Below, piece by piece: positions 11,415 to 22,216 of a DNA stretch of 64,000 nucleotides. Position 1 is the stretch's first letter, and the number at the start of each line of letters is the position of its first letter. Source of the DNA: Knufia peltigerae (taxonomy: Eukaryota; Ascomycota; Eurotiomycetes; Chaetothyriales; Trichomeriaceae); contig JAPDRN010000010.1 of the NCBI GenBank assembly GCA_030247855.1, positions 248,001 to 312,000 on the forward strand. Reading direction: 5' to 3'. The notes under the pieces were generated by a model. It was not told the DNA's origin and did not search any database. It was given only the letters and a program-made list of their open reading frames with translations. Position numbers and translations under genes: made by a program.

Positions 11415-12332
11415 GGTTCGCGATGACGAAGAGACAGAAAAGCCCAGTCGGGTGTATAGATGCTCGTGGTCGAGAAGCCGTAGACATGGTTCATTTAGTA
11501 AAAGGCCACAACTTCTCCACTACCCGAGTCGAGCATATAGCTGGAACCGAGTTGCTTTGCCGACACCCGAGCATACGCATTTCGAGTGGCAAGTAGCCGA
11601 TGCTCTACATGTTCACTGCAGCTGACTAGCACGCCTTGTCTATTGCTTGAAGTGAGCTCTGGCTAATCCGGCCGGGTTCCTCCAGTCACGTTCACAGGTT
11701 TCTTTCTACCAATTCACAAGCCCTCGCTCACTTTGAAGCATTCGGCTCGTGAAATCTTCTGAGCAGAAGACGAATTTTTGGGTAGAGAGACGGACTTTCT
11801 GTTTCTATACGATTGGAAAAGCATAGCCGAACAGCTCTAGAGCCGCGAAGCGCGAATCAACCCTAGTGCTTCTCTTCTTTTGCTGCTCCGTGACTTCCTT
11901 CATTAGCCTTGCTGTCTGCTTTGCATTTACACATCTATAGTCCGCGTCTGAAACAGCGCTCTCCTCGAGCTTCCCCGTCTGCATTACCACTTCAATGCAC
12001 CACCTCGCTTTTTCCTCATCCCTGGTTTCGATGGTGAAAAAGAAGAGGGGCCAAAGTATCATGGCATGGACAGATCGCGTCGTCGAGGACGGAGAAGATG
12101 TACCCTGGGAAGATCGGACCACCGCTGGCAATGACAACCACACAGTGGTATCGTTCCCCCGTGTTCTAATGGCAATCCATCTGTAAGGACGGGCGATCCT
12201 CATAGAATGCCAACCGAGACATCTGGCATATAAAGTGGGTGAGGGGCCCGCTCATCATATAATGTCTTCAAGAGGTATACCATCACCTCAACAACGACAA
12301 CACAGCGGAGAAGGCTATCGTCCATATTCGAC
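11415..12332. promoter_or_regulatory. Divergent intergenic region, ThDP lyase / transporter
   Basis: It holds the upstream regions of both flanking genes. A 132-codon minus-strand ORF (12203-11805) has no recognisable feature and is not called. A TATA box for the transporter lies near its right end. Confidence 0.5.
12229..12234 (+). promoter_or_regulatory. TATA box of the truncated sugar transporter gene
   Basis: TATAAA within CATATAAAG lies 99 bp upstream of the ATG at 12333, a usual fungal spacing. The promoter looks intact even though the coding region is deleted. Confidence 0.55.
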
Positions 12333-13448
12333 ATGGCTCGTTTCTACGGTCTGCGTGGGCACAAGCTCAACAGGCTGATGCTTTTCACCGTTGTCGGACC
12401 AGCCTTCCTGCTGTTGGGATACAACAACGCCTGCGCTGGTGGTCTTCTCAACCTACCAGATTGGGTCGAAACATTCCCCCAGATCAACACTGTCTCCACA
12501 ACCGGTCGTCGGGCGGCACATAACTCGACCATTCAAGGTAAGCCAATCTCCGCCAGAGACAGTCCGCGAATGAAACCCGCTCACAGATCTTGAAGGGACC
12601 GCGGTAGCGTCATACACACTCGGATGCTTCATGGGTGCATTTTCATGTATCTTTGTGGGTAACAAGATTGGCCAAAGCCTTGCCTTCTTGCAGCTGTGCG
12701 GAGTGAATGCCATTTCATTTTATATCGGGCCGACCATTGAGCTTGACCTGGCGCTGTCCGGACGCATCGCTAGCATCCTTGGAGCAAGCGTGTTCACTTG
12801 GCAGACACTGTGCTCCTTGATAGCAGTCTACACGATCGACAGGCTTGGTCGACGCAAGTTGATGTTGTTCTCCGCCATCGGCATGGGATGCTGTATGGCG
12901 ATAGCAGCCGGAACAGCGTCCTATCCCGACAACTGCGCGGCCATCATTGTTGCTGGAATTTGTCTCTTTATGTTTTCATTCTTCTTTCCCATCGGGTTTC
13001 TGGGCCTGCCTTTCCTCTATTCTGCTGAGGTCGCGCCGGTCCGAGCGAGAGTCCTCATAACCGCAATCTCCACCAGCACGACATGGATACTGAACTTCAT
13101 GATAGCCGAGGTCACTCCTGTTGGATTTTCTCACATCCATGCACGATACTTCGTCATTTACGCCTGCATGAACTTCGGTCTCATCCTCCCGAGTAAGTTT
13201 AGGATTCTGTCGTCAAGTCCCAGGGTGCCAGTTCGTTGACCAAACCTGCAGCCGTTTATTTTTTCTTCCCCGAAACAGGAGGCAGATCTCTTGAGGAGAT
13301 AGATGAGCTGTTTGCAGCCTCGACAGTATTCAATGTCGTAAAGAACTCAAAGGTCTCTGGGGGTGGCGTAGATGTACCACTAGAGCAACAACCTGAACGT
13401 ATTGGGAAGGTTCCCGAGGAAATGGTAGAGACACGAAATAACTTGTAG
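12333..13448 (+). CDS. MFS sugar (hexose) transporter with an internal deletion, probably non-functional
   Basis: Three exons: 12333-12537, 12587-13192 and 13252-13448 (GTAAGC and GTAAGT donors, TCACAG and CTGCAG acceptors), product 335 aa; intact relatives are about 500-550 aa. The start matches TM1 (LFTVVGPAFLLLGYNNACAG) and TM2 (DLEGTAVASYTLGCFMGA), ending FVGNKIG. The sequence then jumps to TM7 (QSLAFLQLCGVNAISFYIGP) and continues through DRLGRRKLMLF, TM9-12 and the C-terminal FFFPETGGRSLEEIDELFA signature. The usual loop-2 GRR sequence, TM3-6 and the PESPRWL central loop (about 200 residues) are absent, yet the frame is kept across about position 12673. It could be a pseudogene in the making, an assembly collapse or a shortened paralogue. 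It ends tail-to-tail with the epoxide hydrolase. Confidence 0.8.
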
Positions 13449-13556
13449 GAAATTAGAGCTGCACAAGAGAGTTGTATGAGGGCGGGCAGGGCCGAGGACA
13501 AGTGCTACTCCTAATCAAGTCATACAGTGAGAGCATGTGCCCGGGTGCGTGACATA

Positions 13557-13605
13557 TCTCTCTCTCTCCATTCCTCGCGACGCGCTCTCTATCTCTCTCT
13601 CTCAC
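13557..13605. repeat. CT-rich low-complexity tract
   Basis: Three interrupted CT runs lie between the transporter and the epoxide hydrolase. The last overlaps the epoxide hydrolase stop codon at 13604-13602. Confidence 0.6.
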
Positions 13606-15419
13606 TTCAAGGGCCATCCGATCTTTTGCAGAAAATCCTCCATGTCTTGCATCATTTCTTCAGGTTGCTCCATCACAGCAAAGTGGCCTCCCTATCGTAC
13701 GAGGACGTTGAAAGTCAGCCGGCACATCTTCTACTAGAAGTGTTCTTGTTACAGCCCCATCATGGTTTGCAACCACATCGGCCCAGAAAAGAGCAAAAAA
13801 ACTTACCACTTCGTGCTGTCTGAAAAGCACAAGATTCATATCCTGCGCAATCGCCCAAGCTTTGGGCACCGGAAAAACCTCTTTCGGGTACCATGACCAC
13901 GCGATGGGTTTACGATTGTTGTATTTAGGATCGCTGTGCGGCAATACGCGGCCACCTGGTACGGCGGAGTACTAATTTTCGTCCAAACGGACACATTAGC
14001 AATAGCAATAGCAATAGCAACAGCAAAGCTTACACCCAGAGGGTAAGACTGGGGAGGGAGGGTTTAAATGATCCTTGTTGAACCTCACCTCTCGATAAGT
14101 ATAAATGCAACGTGCAAAGGATTGTGTGAACCAGTATAGTGATATCGAATCGAGGATCTGATCAAGAGGAGGAGTCACGTCGGTCCACTCGATGAATTTC
14201 TCGCCGATCCTGCAAATTCATAAATCCGTGTCAATCAGTCATACCAAATCTCACAGGCAGCTTGATGTTGTTGTGTCACAACGCAAAAGAACTCTTCACT
14301 CACCAGGCAAGAAGCGAAAGAGGACTGGCCGACAGAGCAAACCCGATCGTCGCTGGCCTCGTCCCATGTTCCTTTGCGTACCCAATTCCAGTGGTATAGA
14401 AAGCCTTTGCCCGGGTCTCCATGGCATGTTTCTCGGCCTCGGTGAATTGACTCTCGTCCACACCCGGCGGCATCTCGTTTTGCGCGGCAAAGTTGACTTT
14501 TTGGCAACGATCACCCATCAACCAACTTACACTCTCCAGGTCGGGTGCGGGTGGTTTGTAACTTACAGTGAGCAGCTGAAACAGCGCAGGACCCTCAAGT
14601 CAGTTTTGATTCTTTTTGCGGGGGAGGGCTGTGGTTGATTGTGGCGACACGACGCACCTTTGCATTCATCGTACACTCCAATCATGACCTTGCCCGTGAA
14701 GGAGCCAATGTCGCCCCCTTGGATCACGTAGCCTGACCCGAACCCGAGGCCGTGCATCAACTTGTTCATGAGGCGCGCGACGTCCAGCGTGTCGAAGTCC
14801 CTTGTCAGGGGAGGGCCCGAACTGAGCGTCCACCCCGGCAGTGTAGCGGCTATGACGTGGTAAGGCAGCTCTTCCGGCGAATATTTCTTGCGGTACAAGT
14901 TCAAGATATCCAGAAATTCAAAGTGACTCCCGGGCCAACCGTGCATATACAGTATCGGAATTGCATTTTCCTGTTTCGAGAAGAGCGCGGCAAAGTGCAT
15001 ACGATACGTCTCACCGTCGTCGTCTTTGACGTGAGCGATATAGTTCGGAAAGGAGTTGTTGTACGTCTCCACTTTACGCCTGAAGGGGGAAAAAAAGAGT
15101 CTCGCTCAGTTCTCACCCAAGTCAGGGCTTCTTTTGTTTATGTGTTTGTGAAGCTGAGCGCAAGGGGGGAGGGAGGAAGGGGTTGGAGAGAGACAGACCA
15201 GTCATATTTGTTCAGCCAGTGTTCCTTGGCCTTCTTCATCCATTCATAACTGACTCCAAATTTACCGTCGTCGGTGTGCAGATTCTCATAAGTCTCTGGG
15301 GCAAGAGGGGACAAGCGGAGCAGAGTCTTGAGATCCGAAATCTGCTCGTCGGGGATGGACAATTCGAACTTGTCGACTTTGACGCTTGCTCTGGAGGGGA
15401 CATTGTCGTATTCCGCCAT
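13602..15419 (-). CDS. Microsomal-type epoxide hydrolase (EHN domain, alpha/beta hydrolase)
   Basis: Seven exons: 15419..15199, 15079..14658, 14575..14567, 14496..14304, 14209..14089, 13971..13807 and 13691..13602. Product 406 aa. The start MAEYDNVPSRAS was chosen over an upstream in-frame ATG (15485) because it matches the family start. Residues 1-110 form the EHN domain. The hydrolase core has the oxyanion loop HGWPG (120-124), nucleophile motif GGDIGS (Asp197) and the C-terminal GGHFAVME with catalytic His380. The enzyme opens epoxides of xenobiotics or fatty acids to diols. The third exon is only 9 nt; it restores the conserved K-A-[AV]-H-x-N-F segment. The first donor is a weak GTCTGT. 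No membrane anchor is seen, so a soluble enzyme is likely. Confidence 0.9.
13997..14026. repeat. AGCAAT hexanucleotide repeat inside an epoxide hydrolase intron
   Basis: About four to five copies of AGCAAT/AGCAAC lie within the intron 14088-13972 of the epoxide hydrolase. Confidence 0.7.
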
Positions 15420-16122
15420 ATTGAGGTACCAAGAAGCACCGAGTGGGATGTGAAGCGGTTCAAGGATACAATGAGTGGAAGCCAAAGGTTCAAGTATCTG
15501 TCGTGCTACAGGCCTGGACCGTCTTACAATGCGTCCCCTCGAAGAGTTGAGCTGGTCGGTCTGCCCCCGCGTCTAGATCGATTCTGCTGTAATGACAGAT
15601 ATCGGTAGATTTGGTTTGGGACTCCAGCGGACTCGCTCAGAAGCAAAAAAAATGAAGAAATCAGGTTCTTCAGGAACCGAAGAATGATGTCGAGGTCTGA
15701 ACATGCAGCAACACGTGTCTTGTGTTAGCAAAGAAATCCCAAGTGATGACGGGAGTCCGAGATCTTGTGTATGCCGAAGTGCCTTCGATTACCCCGGCTG
15801 TTCAAAGGCACAATGTGGGGCTGACTCGAAGTTGGTTAATCCAAGCTCGACCCTCCACATCATGGAGCAAGAAAAGAAAGGGAAAAGGCCCAGGGGATTG
15901 ATTGTCCTGTCTCATTCCTTAGTACTCCGTCAGCAATCTAAAGATCGGACTGCCAGAACATTCGTGGAGATATTGCCAATAACATTCGAATTCTTTTGCC
16001 TCTTATCTGTTTTTTGTCCCCTGTTATTACATGCAAAATGCCGTTACTCTGTCCTACCTCCAATTCATTTTGACCAGATCATTCCGTGCTTGAATCTAGA
16101 AACTAAAAGGAGATCGGTCATT
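15420..16122. other. Intergenic region, epoxide hydrolase promoter and PMT1 3' flank
   Basis: About 700 bp between two minus-strand genes. A plus-strand 183-codon ORF runs across 15703-16254 but overlaps the PMT1 3' exon antisense and shows no motif. No gene is called. Confidence 0.5.
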
Positions 16123-18964
16123 TCACTTCGTCGCCTCGCTAGCATCACTAGCAGGCTTTGCTTTACTCTCGTCCTGATCTTTCTTCGCCGACCCTCCCGC
16201 GTTGGCCTCCGCAGGCTTGTTCTTGGCCTGTTCTTCTGGTACGCCTCTAGTTGATGGGTTCTGGCCCTCAACGTCAGGATGGTCTGGCGCAACGCTCGAT
16301 GGGTTGATCTCGTTGCCTTCTTCGTCAACGAGTCGTGTTCTTGTTTCATATCTAGTTTGAAACGAAGCTTTTCCCTCATTCAGTAGAGCTTGGACTTGTT
16401 CTTCGTCCAACAAGTTGCCATCTTGGTCGCGGTATTCTACGCGCTCTTCTTGGCCAATGACATTCGGTTCACCAGCCTGTGGAGTCACTGCCGATGGGTC
16501 GTCCTTTCGTGATGAAGCAACCTGTGCTGATGGAACTGTGGGAGTGGCGCCGCCTACACTGGGTTGGATCTGAGAGTATTGAGAGTACTAATTTCTGTTA
16601 GCTAAAATGTCGCTAGTGGGATTGCATGGCGTCTTACATCGGTGTAGAAGGTATTGCAGTCAAAGTCCCATGTGTCGAAGAGCTTGACCGCCTTGCATTG
16701 ATCTTGCGTCCATGCATTACCATATACGAGGGGTGCGTAAAGAGTGAACACTCCGACGGCGAACGCGACAAAAAGAACTGCCGCAGCACGTCCGATCTCG
16801 GGATGCTGTTTTAATCCAAGCGAAGAGATTCGGTTCGCAGCAAAATCAAAGATCTGGCACATTGCAATGATGGCGAAGTAGAGTGCTGGGAAATAATGAT
16901 GCAAGAAGAGTTGTCGTGCCATGAGATAGAATGGGAAGTAGTGTAGCGCCCAGCCCAAGACGGTCTGGCCGATTTCGTAGTCAAATCGCTTGAAAACGAC
17001 ATTGGAGTAGTCGTTGCAGCTTCGCTGCCATCGAAGGACAGCAATGCCCTTGAAGATAACATATGTCAAGATCGCGAGGGTGGAAGGCCACCAGATGGCA
17101 GGATTTCCGAGAAGGTAGATCTGACGATGGTCTTTACCCCAGAAATTGATACCACGTCGCAAGATTGGCCACGAACCAGGCCTGGAATCCCAGGCATGGG
17201 ACTCAACGAGGCCAGCGTTGGTCTTCCACATAACCTTCTGTAGCTCCCAAAATTTGCCCAAGAAGCCAGGATTCCTGTAGTTTACCTTTTCAGCCGTTTC
17301 ATCCAGCTGAGGATGGTAGTTTTGCTCAATGTACCAGACACTGTTTGGCAAAGTACCGCCCCGAGCGCAGGTGACCTCCTGTTGCTCGAAACCCCAATCT
17401 GGAAGCTTGACTTTGTGAGAAAATAAAACACAACCGGTCATGATGTGAACGAGCTTGAACTTCGTCTGGATGGTTCGCAGTCTCTGTTTGGCTTCTTCGC
17501 CATCAGACATTGACTTGATAATCTCGATTCGGAAGAGATCGTTGGCATCGCCCTCAAAGCCCTCATAGCCATAAGCAGTCACTTCGTTCTGCCACTCCGC
17601 CTCGGTGATCGGAGGTCGCACATCATGAGAGTGAATACGACGGTGGGTAATGGTGTGGTAGAGTCTGACAACGTCGCCATCGTGGATATATTGAGGGCCC
17701 TCAGTAAGGTTCGCCCAAGCCTGAGGACCTGGGATAGTAGTGTTTTCTGCTGAGATTGGCTGGGTCTGGTTTTCAAGGAGGAAAACATTGTTCTCGTCTT
17801 TGTGCGGGTACAGCGTGATTTGTTGCTGTTTGCTGCCAGTTGGGTACATGTGAGAGTGCGAATGAAGGTAGCCACCCTGAGTGTTATGATGCCTGATAGT
17901 CACCTCACTACCGAAAGCAACGTTTGCTGGAGTATCGGCCATGCCCTTGTTGTTGAGCGTGGCTTGAAACTCGGAGGACATGAAACCATCACCATCGCCC
18001 GGGTTGACTAGACACAGGAAGTGAATGCCGAACATGCCGACGTAGAATGCAACGGGAATGACGATCAAGCAGAAGACTCGAGCAAAGAAATGCTTGAACC
18101 ACTTTCTCGCAGAGACATTGGCAGTGTCACCAAGCAAGATCCATAGTTGCAGGACAGTCAAGCTGCCAACCCAAGCAATCGTAAACAAGCCAACCCATTT
18201 GACGCTAGCAGTTGCTCCCAAACCCAGACCGGTTGCTGCTAGCCAGAACCACCAACTGGCATCGAATGCTCTTTCAGGACCCAGTTCATGCTGGTTGCTG
18301 AAGCAAGTCCATGCCAGAGCAGTAAATGCAGTGCAGATAACCAATGGAGAATCGAGCAGAATGAGGCGGGATTGCGTGACCAGACCGTTCTCGAAAATCA
18401 GCAGAGCGGCACCCAATGAAGCCGTAATTGTCTTGCATCCGGCAGCTTTCAGGGTCAGGAACATAGTTGGGATGGTAAGGACACCGAGAATGGCAGGCAA
18501 CATGCGCATCGCGACATAAGGGACACCAGGTTCCAGGTAATCTTTTCCGATATCTTTGAAGTCAAAATCACCCTTGAAACCGGCGGCCCAACCAGCGAGC
18601 GTGATGAGCAACTTGGCCAAAGGCGGGTGGACGTCCATGAAGAACTTTCCCTTGATATACTTGGTTGCAAAACCACCGAAGCTGATCGAGTCGTTAGAGC
18701 GCTTGTTCCTCAAAGCCGCAGACAAACTCACTGAACTTCATCGAAGACTACACTCGTCGGCTGGTAGATCCGGAAAAGACGGACCACTGCAGCGAGCACG
18801 GTCAATAGCCCCATGATCTGGTAGTCTGATATGGGGAGGAGGAAGACATCGTTGTCTGTTACTCCGTCTGATGCATAGCTCTTCTTTTTCAGTGTAACTG
18901 CTTTCGTGGGCGCAGGAGACTGGCCCTTTTGCAGAGCCCCATTCTTTCGAGGTTTATAAGCCAT
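16123..18964 (-). CDS. pmt1: Dolichyl-phosphate-mannose--protein O-mannosyltransferase, PMT1 type
   Basis: Three exons: 18964..18732, 18681..16638 and 16587..16123, all in frame; product 913 aa, usual for Pmt1. The enzyme transfers mannose from dolichol-P-mannose to Ser/Thr in the ER, typically as a Pmt1-Pmt2 heterodimer. The catalytic first luminal loop has FDEVHFG (Asp75-Glu76) and FFMDVHPPLAKLL. Several transmembrane helices follow. A MIR domain (about residues 320-510) has GGYLHSHSHMYP, DDVVRL-like and LFSHKVKLPDWGFEQQEV signatures. C-terminal helices (NPAIWWPSTLAILTYVIF, HYFPFYLMARQLFLHHY) precede a hydrophilic tail rich in Glu, Lys and Ala. The tail's ETRTRLVDEEGNE is shared with fungal Pmt1 proteins. 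It is divergent from SF3A1 across a 0.8-kb shared promoter. Confidence 0.95.
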
Positions 18965-19761
18965 GTTTAGGTCGGAGAGAAGTCAGCTGGGGCAGATACG
19001 AGATAGCTCTCGATCTCGACTCGAGAGTTGTCGCAGAAGGGTGATTGATGACTTCGGCCCCAAACGGAGAGACAGGGGTGATGTGGTCAAAGAGAGACGG
19101 GAAAGAAATGAAGAATTATTGAACAGGTCAGAAGACCATCATAAGAGAGGTATGAACAACAAGCATAGAAGAAGAGAAGATGAGCAAAGGGATAGAAATG
19201 GTGAAGAAAAGGACAAATGTTCAGGAGACCTGACAGGACAAGTTGTTCTATGGATGCATCAAGTCGCAGTCAAAAAAAGTGACACAAAGGCCACATGCGC
19301 GTCGTGAACAGTGAACGCACCCGTAGCGGCCCCTGTCAAGCGACAAGCCCGAAGTCGCGCGCCTCACTAGCACCTAGGCAAGTTTAGGTCCAAGTAGGCT
19401 GCTAAGTATAGGCTCTCCAGGCGGGCGTGTTCGAGCTCCCACTTAACTAAAAGACTGCTAACTCCAGTTACTCGTTACTCGTCCGTACAGTATACCGTAC
19501 TCCAACTCACGCACTAGCCACAGCCTTGCCTTCAGCCACATCTCTCCAAAGGAAATTTCGTCAATCCCGTTGTTTTCGATTACAACTCCGCCAACGACCA
19601 GTCTTTCTGTGATACTCGTACACTGACCTCGACACATTCTCCCCACGCCAAACAGAATCTATCAGAAATAAGAGTGCTCGCAGCAAAGCTTACCTGGCGC
19701 CAAAGCCAGTCGCACCTGCAGGCAAGAGGAGGAAACAAATTTCAACAAATTCGCAACCACC
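18965..19761. promoter_or_regulatory. PMT1 / SF3A1 divergent promoter region
   Basis: The two starts face away from each other across 797 bp. A purine-rich stretch (about 19060-19220) lies nearest PMT1. ORFs here are short and the plus-strand one (19050s) is low complexity. No RNA gene was seen. Confidence 0.55.
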
Positions 19762-21321
19762 ATGACTTCAAACGGCGCAGTCCCAGACCTGCCAGAGTCG
19801 GTCTCTAAGCCTCCTGAGGGTGTCGTCCTACCTCCAAAGGATATCCGAGCCATCATCGAGAAGACCGCAGGTTATGTCGCTCGTAATGGAACCGTTTTCG
19901 AGGATCGAATTCGAGATAAAGAAGTGTCAAATCCCAAATTCTCCTTCCTCAATCCTGCCGATGCCTATGCTCCCTTCTACCAGTGGCGCTTGGACGAAGT
20001 ACGCTCTGGCCGCGGCACTGCTGTCTCAGCAGGCCGGGCTGGCGACGCAACGCCTGTTCCCGAAAAGCCCAAAGGACCCGAACCACCTCCAGAGTTCCAG
20101 TTCAGCGCGCGCATGCCCAATATCTCTGCGCTAGATCTTGAAGTTGTCAAACTTACGGCGCTACACGTTGCCCGAAAAGGAAAGAGCTGGATGACCGCAC
20201 TCGCGGCTCGCGAGGCGCGAAATTTCCAGTTCGACTTCCTGCGACCTCAGCATTCTTTATACAATTTCTTTCAGCGTCTAGTGGATCAGTACACGCTTCT
20301 ATTACAAACCGGACCTGAAGGTCAGAAAGCAGAGCAGGCACGCATACAAGAACTCCAGGCAAACATCCAAAATCGATTCCGTGTTCTGGAGCGAGCAAAG
20401 AAGCGATCAGAGTACATCAAATGGCAGGAAACACAGAAGCAAAAGAAGGAAGAGGCCGAGGAAGCGGAGCGTTTGGCATACGCTCAAATAGACTGGCACG
20501 ACTTTGTCGTCGTCGAGACGGTCCTCTTTACAGAAGCAGATGATCAGGCCGATCTCCCTCCCCCCACGACGCTGAACGATCTCCAATCCGCAAGTCTGGA
20601 GCAGAAAGCTATGATGAGTCTCGCGAGACCGGACATGCGCATCGAAGAAGCTATGCCAACATCAGACATGGACTATGCTTATGCAGGATATACAGACCCA
20701 TACTCTCAACACCAGCAGAATGGCTACCAAAATCCTCCAGCCCAAATGCCAGAAGTCCAAATGCCAGTGTACACACCCTCACCTGCTCAACCACAACCCT
20801 CGCCCGTCCCCGCTGCTATGCCTCCTCAGATCCCACCTCAGGCACCGTCTCAACCGACGCCCTCGCCTGCTTCAGGTCAACCCCCGATGCGCATCAAGCA
20901 GGACTACGTCCCTCGCGCCCAGCAACGGGCCGCCCGCGCCGCAACAGCACTGTGTCCGAACTGCGGTCAACAAATTCCCGTCGCCGAGCTCGATGCGCAT
21001 CTACGCATCGAACTACTCGATCCACGCTGGAAGGAACAACAGTCCAAAGCCGCCGCGCGCTTTTCTACGACCAATCTTGGTGGCACAGACGTCGCAGCAA
21101 ACCTCAAGCGCCTCAGAGCACGAACGGATGGGACCGGTGCAAACTCGGGCGCAGATCCTGTGGCCGAAGCCGCTGCACGTGTCCTCGGCGAGCAGGAGGA
21201 AGAAGAGCGACGAAAACGGGCCAAGCTTGATATACCAGGCCAACCACAACTTCAGCAAAATCAACAGTCCACAAACGTGCAGGAACAGATCCAAAGGATA
21301 CACAGCAAATACGGTTCATGA
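19762..21321 (+). CDS. SF3A1: Splicing factor 3A subunit 1 (SF3A1/Prp21, U2 snRNP)
   Basis: Intronless, 519 aa. Two SURP (SWAP) modules are seen: residues about 28-80 (IRAIIEKTAGYVARNG, then FSFLNPADAYAPFYQWRL) and about 125-175 (VVKLTALHVARKGKSW, then FDFLRPQHSLYNFFQRLVDQ). A charged helix and a Pro/Gln-rich linker (about 315-385) follow. Near the C-terminus is the conserved CPNCGQQIPVAELDAHLRIE with LLDPRWKEQ. SF3A1 bridges SF3a to U2 snRNP during A-complex formation. The C-terminal ubiquitin-like domain of the human protein is absent, which I believe is usual in fungi. ATG at 19762 lies just after an A/C-rich leader and gives the expected start. Confidence 0.95.
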   Translation: MTSNGAVPDLPESVSKPPEGVVLPPKDIRAIIEKTAGYVARNGTVFEDRIRDKEVSNPKFSFLNPADAYAPFYQWRLDEVRSGRGTAVSAGRAGDATPVPEKPKGPEPPPEFQFSARMPNISALDLEVVKLTALHVARKGKSWMTALAAREARNFQFDFLRPQHSLYNFFQRLVDQYTLLLQTGPEGQKAEQARIQELQANIQNRFRVLERAKKRSEYIKWQETQKQKKEEAEEAERLAYAQIDWHDFVVVETVLFTEADDQADLPPPTTLNDLQSASLEQKAMMSLARPDMRIEEAMPTSDMDYAYAGYTDPYSQHQQNGYQNPPAQMPEVQMPVYTPSPAQPQPSPVPAAMPPQIPPQAPSQPTPSPASGQPPMRIKQDYVPRAQQRAARAATALCPNCGQQIPVAELDAHLRIELLDPRWKEQQSKAAARFSTTNLGGTDVAANLKRLRARTDGTGANSGADPVAEAAARVLGEQEEEERRKRAKLDIPGQPQLQQNQQSTNVQEQIQRIHSKYGS

Positions 21322-22216
21322 AATACGAGTCTTCTTTGGATCTTACTGGTACAAAAAGTATCTAGCCACCTCAACGACCTCTTGCTCAGAGTCGTATCAT
21401 GCATGAAATCCAACGATCAGCCCTTGGCAGATGGGATGGGATGGGAACTAAGAGCAATTGAGGTCAGAGACCGATGAAAGAAGCCTCTACACCAACCTAG
21501 GCCAACGGACTTTCCGGTGCCTCGGGGGCCCTGCACTCACTTGCGGCCGATATTTGCTCCGGCTTGAGGAAGCCCTTCTTCCAGGACGAACGTTGACTGG
21601 CAGACCACTCCTCGTACTGCGCGATGCATGACTAGGTCGTTGTATTGTCAACCAGCGAGACTCCAGACGCCACTATGGTTAGTGATCAGATTGGAGGACG
21701 ACAAGCTGTGTACCATTTGTTGGCACTGCCAGGCCGACTTGACAAGGAATCAGAGCTCCTGGAAGACGTCAAGCATCAATTCGACGATGACATGACCAAA
21801 TCAACGAGTTGATAGGCTCCGTCTTTTCAAGTTAGGGGGTTGTGAGCAAGACTTGTGAAACAGAATTAAATGTATTATTTTCCACACTTTTGTCTGCTCG
21901 TGTGGGCTATTAATAACTATTGGTCATTGCTGTTCAAATGTCCATGTTTCCATGTCTTCACGTATCCAAAAATTATCTTTACTTGCACCAACTTTTTGTA
22001 CGGACATCAATTTCAATATCCAAAAGCAACATGGTACTCCAATGAAGCTCTTTTCAAGCTCGTAACGATCAAAACTTCGGCAAAACTGCTTGCACGCTTG
22101 AGCATGAATAGGGCCCGGGGTATTCGCAAAAGCCAGAACATGAAAAAAATAATTCATTGCAGTAATTCAGCCTGAGATTGCAGATCCATATCTCGGAAAT
22201 ATAGATGATGATGAGA
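21322..22216. other. Intergenic region between SF3A1 and aquaporin 3' ends
   Basis: Convergent 3' flanks, 0.9 kb, AT-richer in 21830-22200. Only short ORFs occur, without recognisable motifs. Nothing else seen. Confidence 0.5.

Noticed and set aside
11805..12203. 132-codon minus-strand ORF upstream of the transporter
   Set aside because: No motif and no signal or membrane segment. It overlaps the expected promoter of the transporter.
15420..15485. Upstream ATG adding 22 residues to the epoxide hydrolase
   Set aside because: The added residues do not look like the family. The MAEYDN start matches known fungal epoxide hydrolases.
19420..19450. TTCGAGC-type tRNA B-box-like word in the PMT1/SF3A1 promoter
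   Set aside because: The flanking bases do not pair as a T-arm and no matching acceptor or anticodon arm is found.
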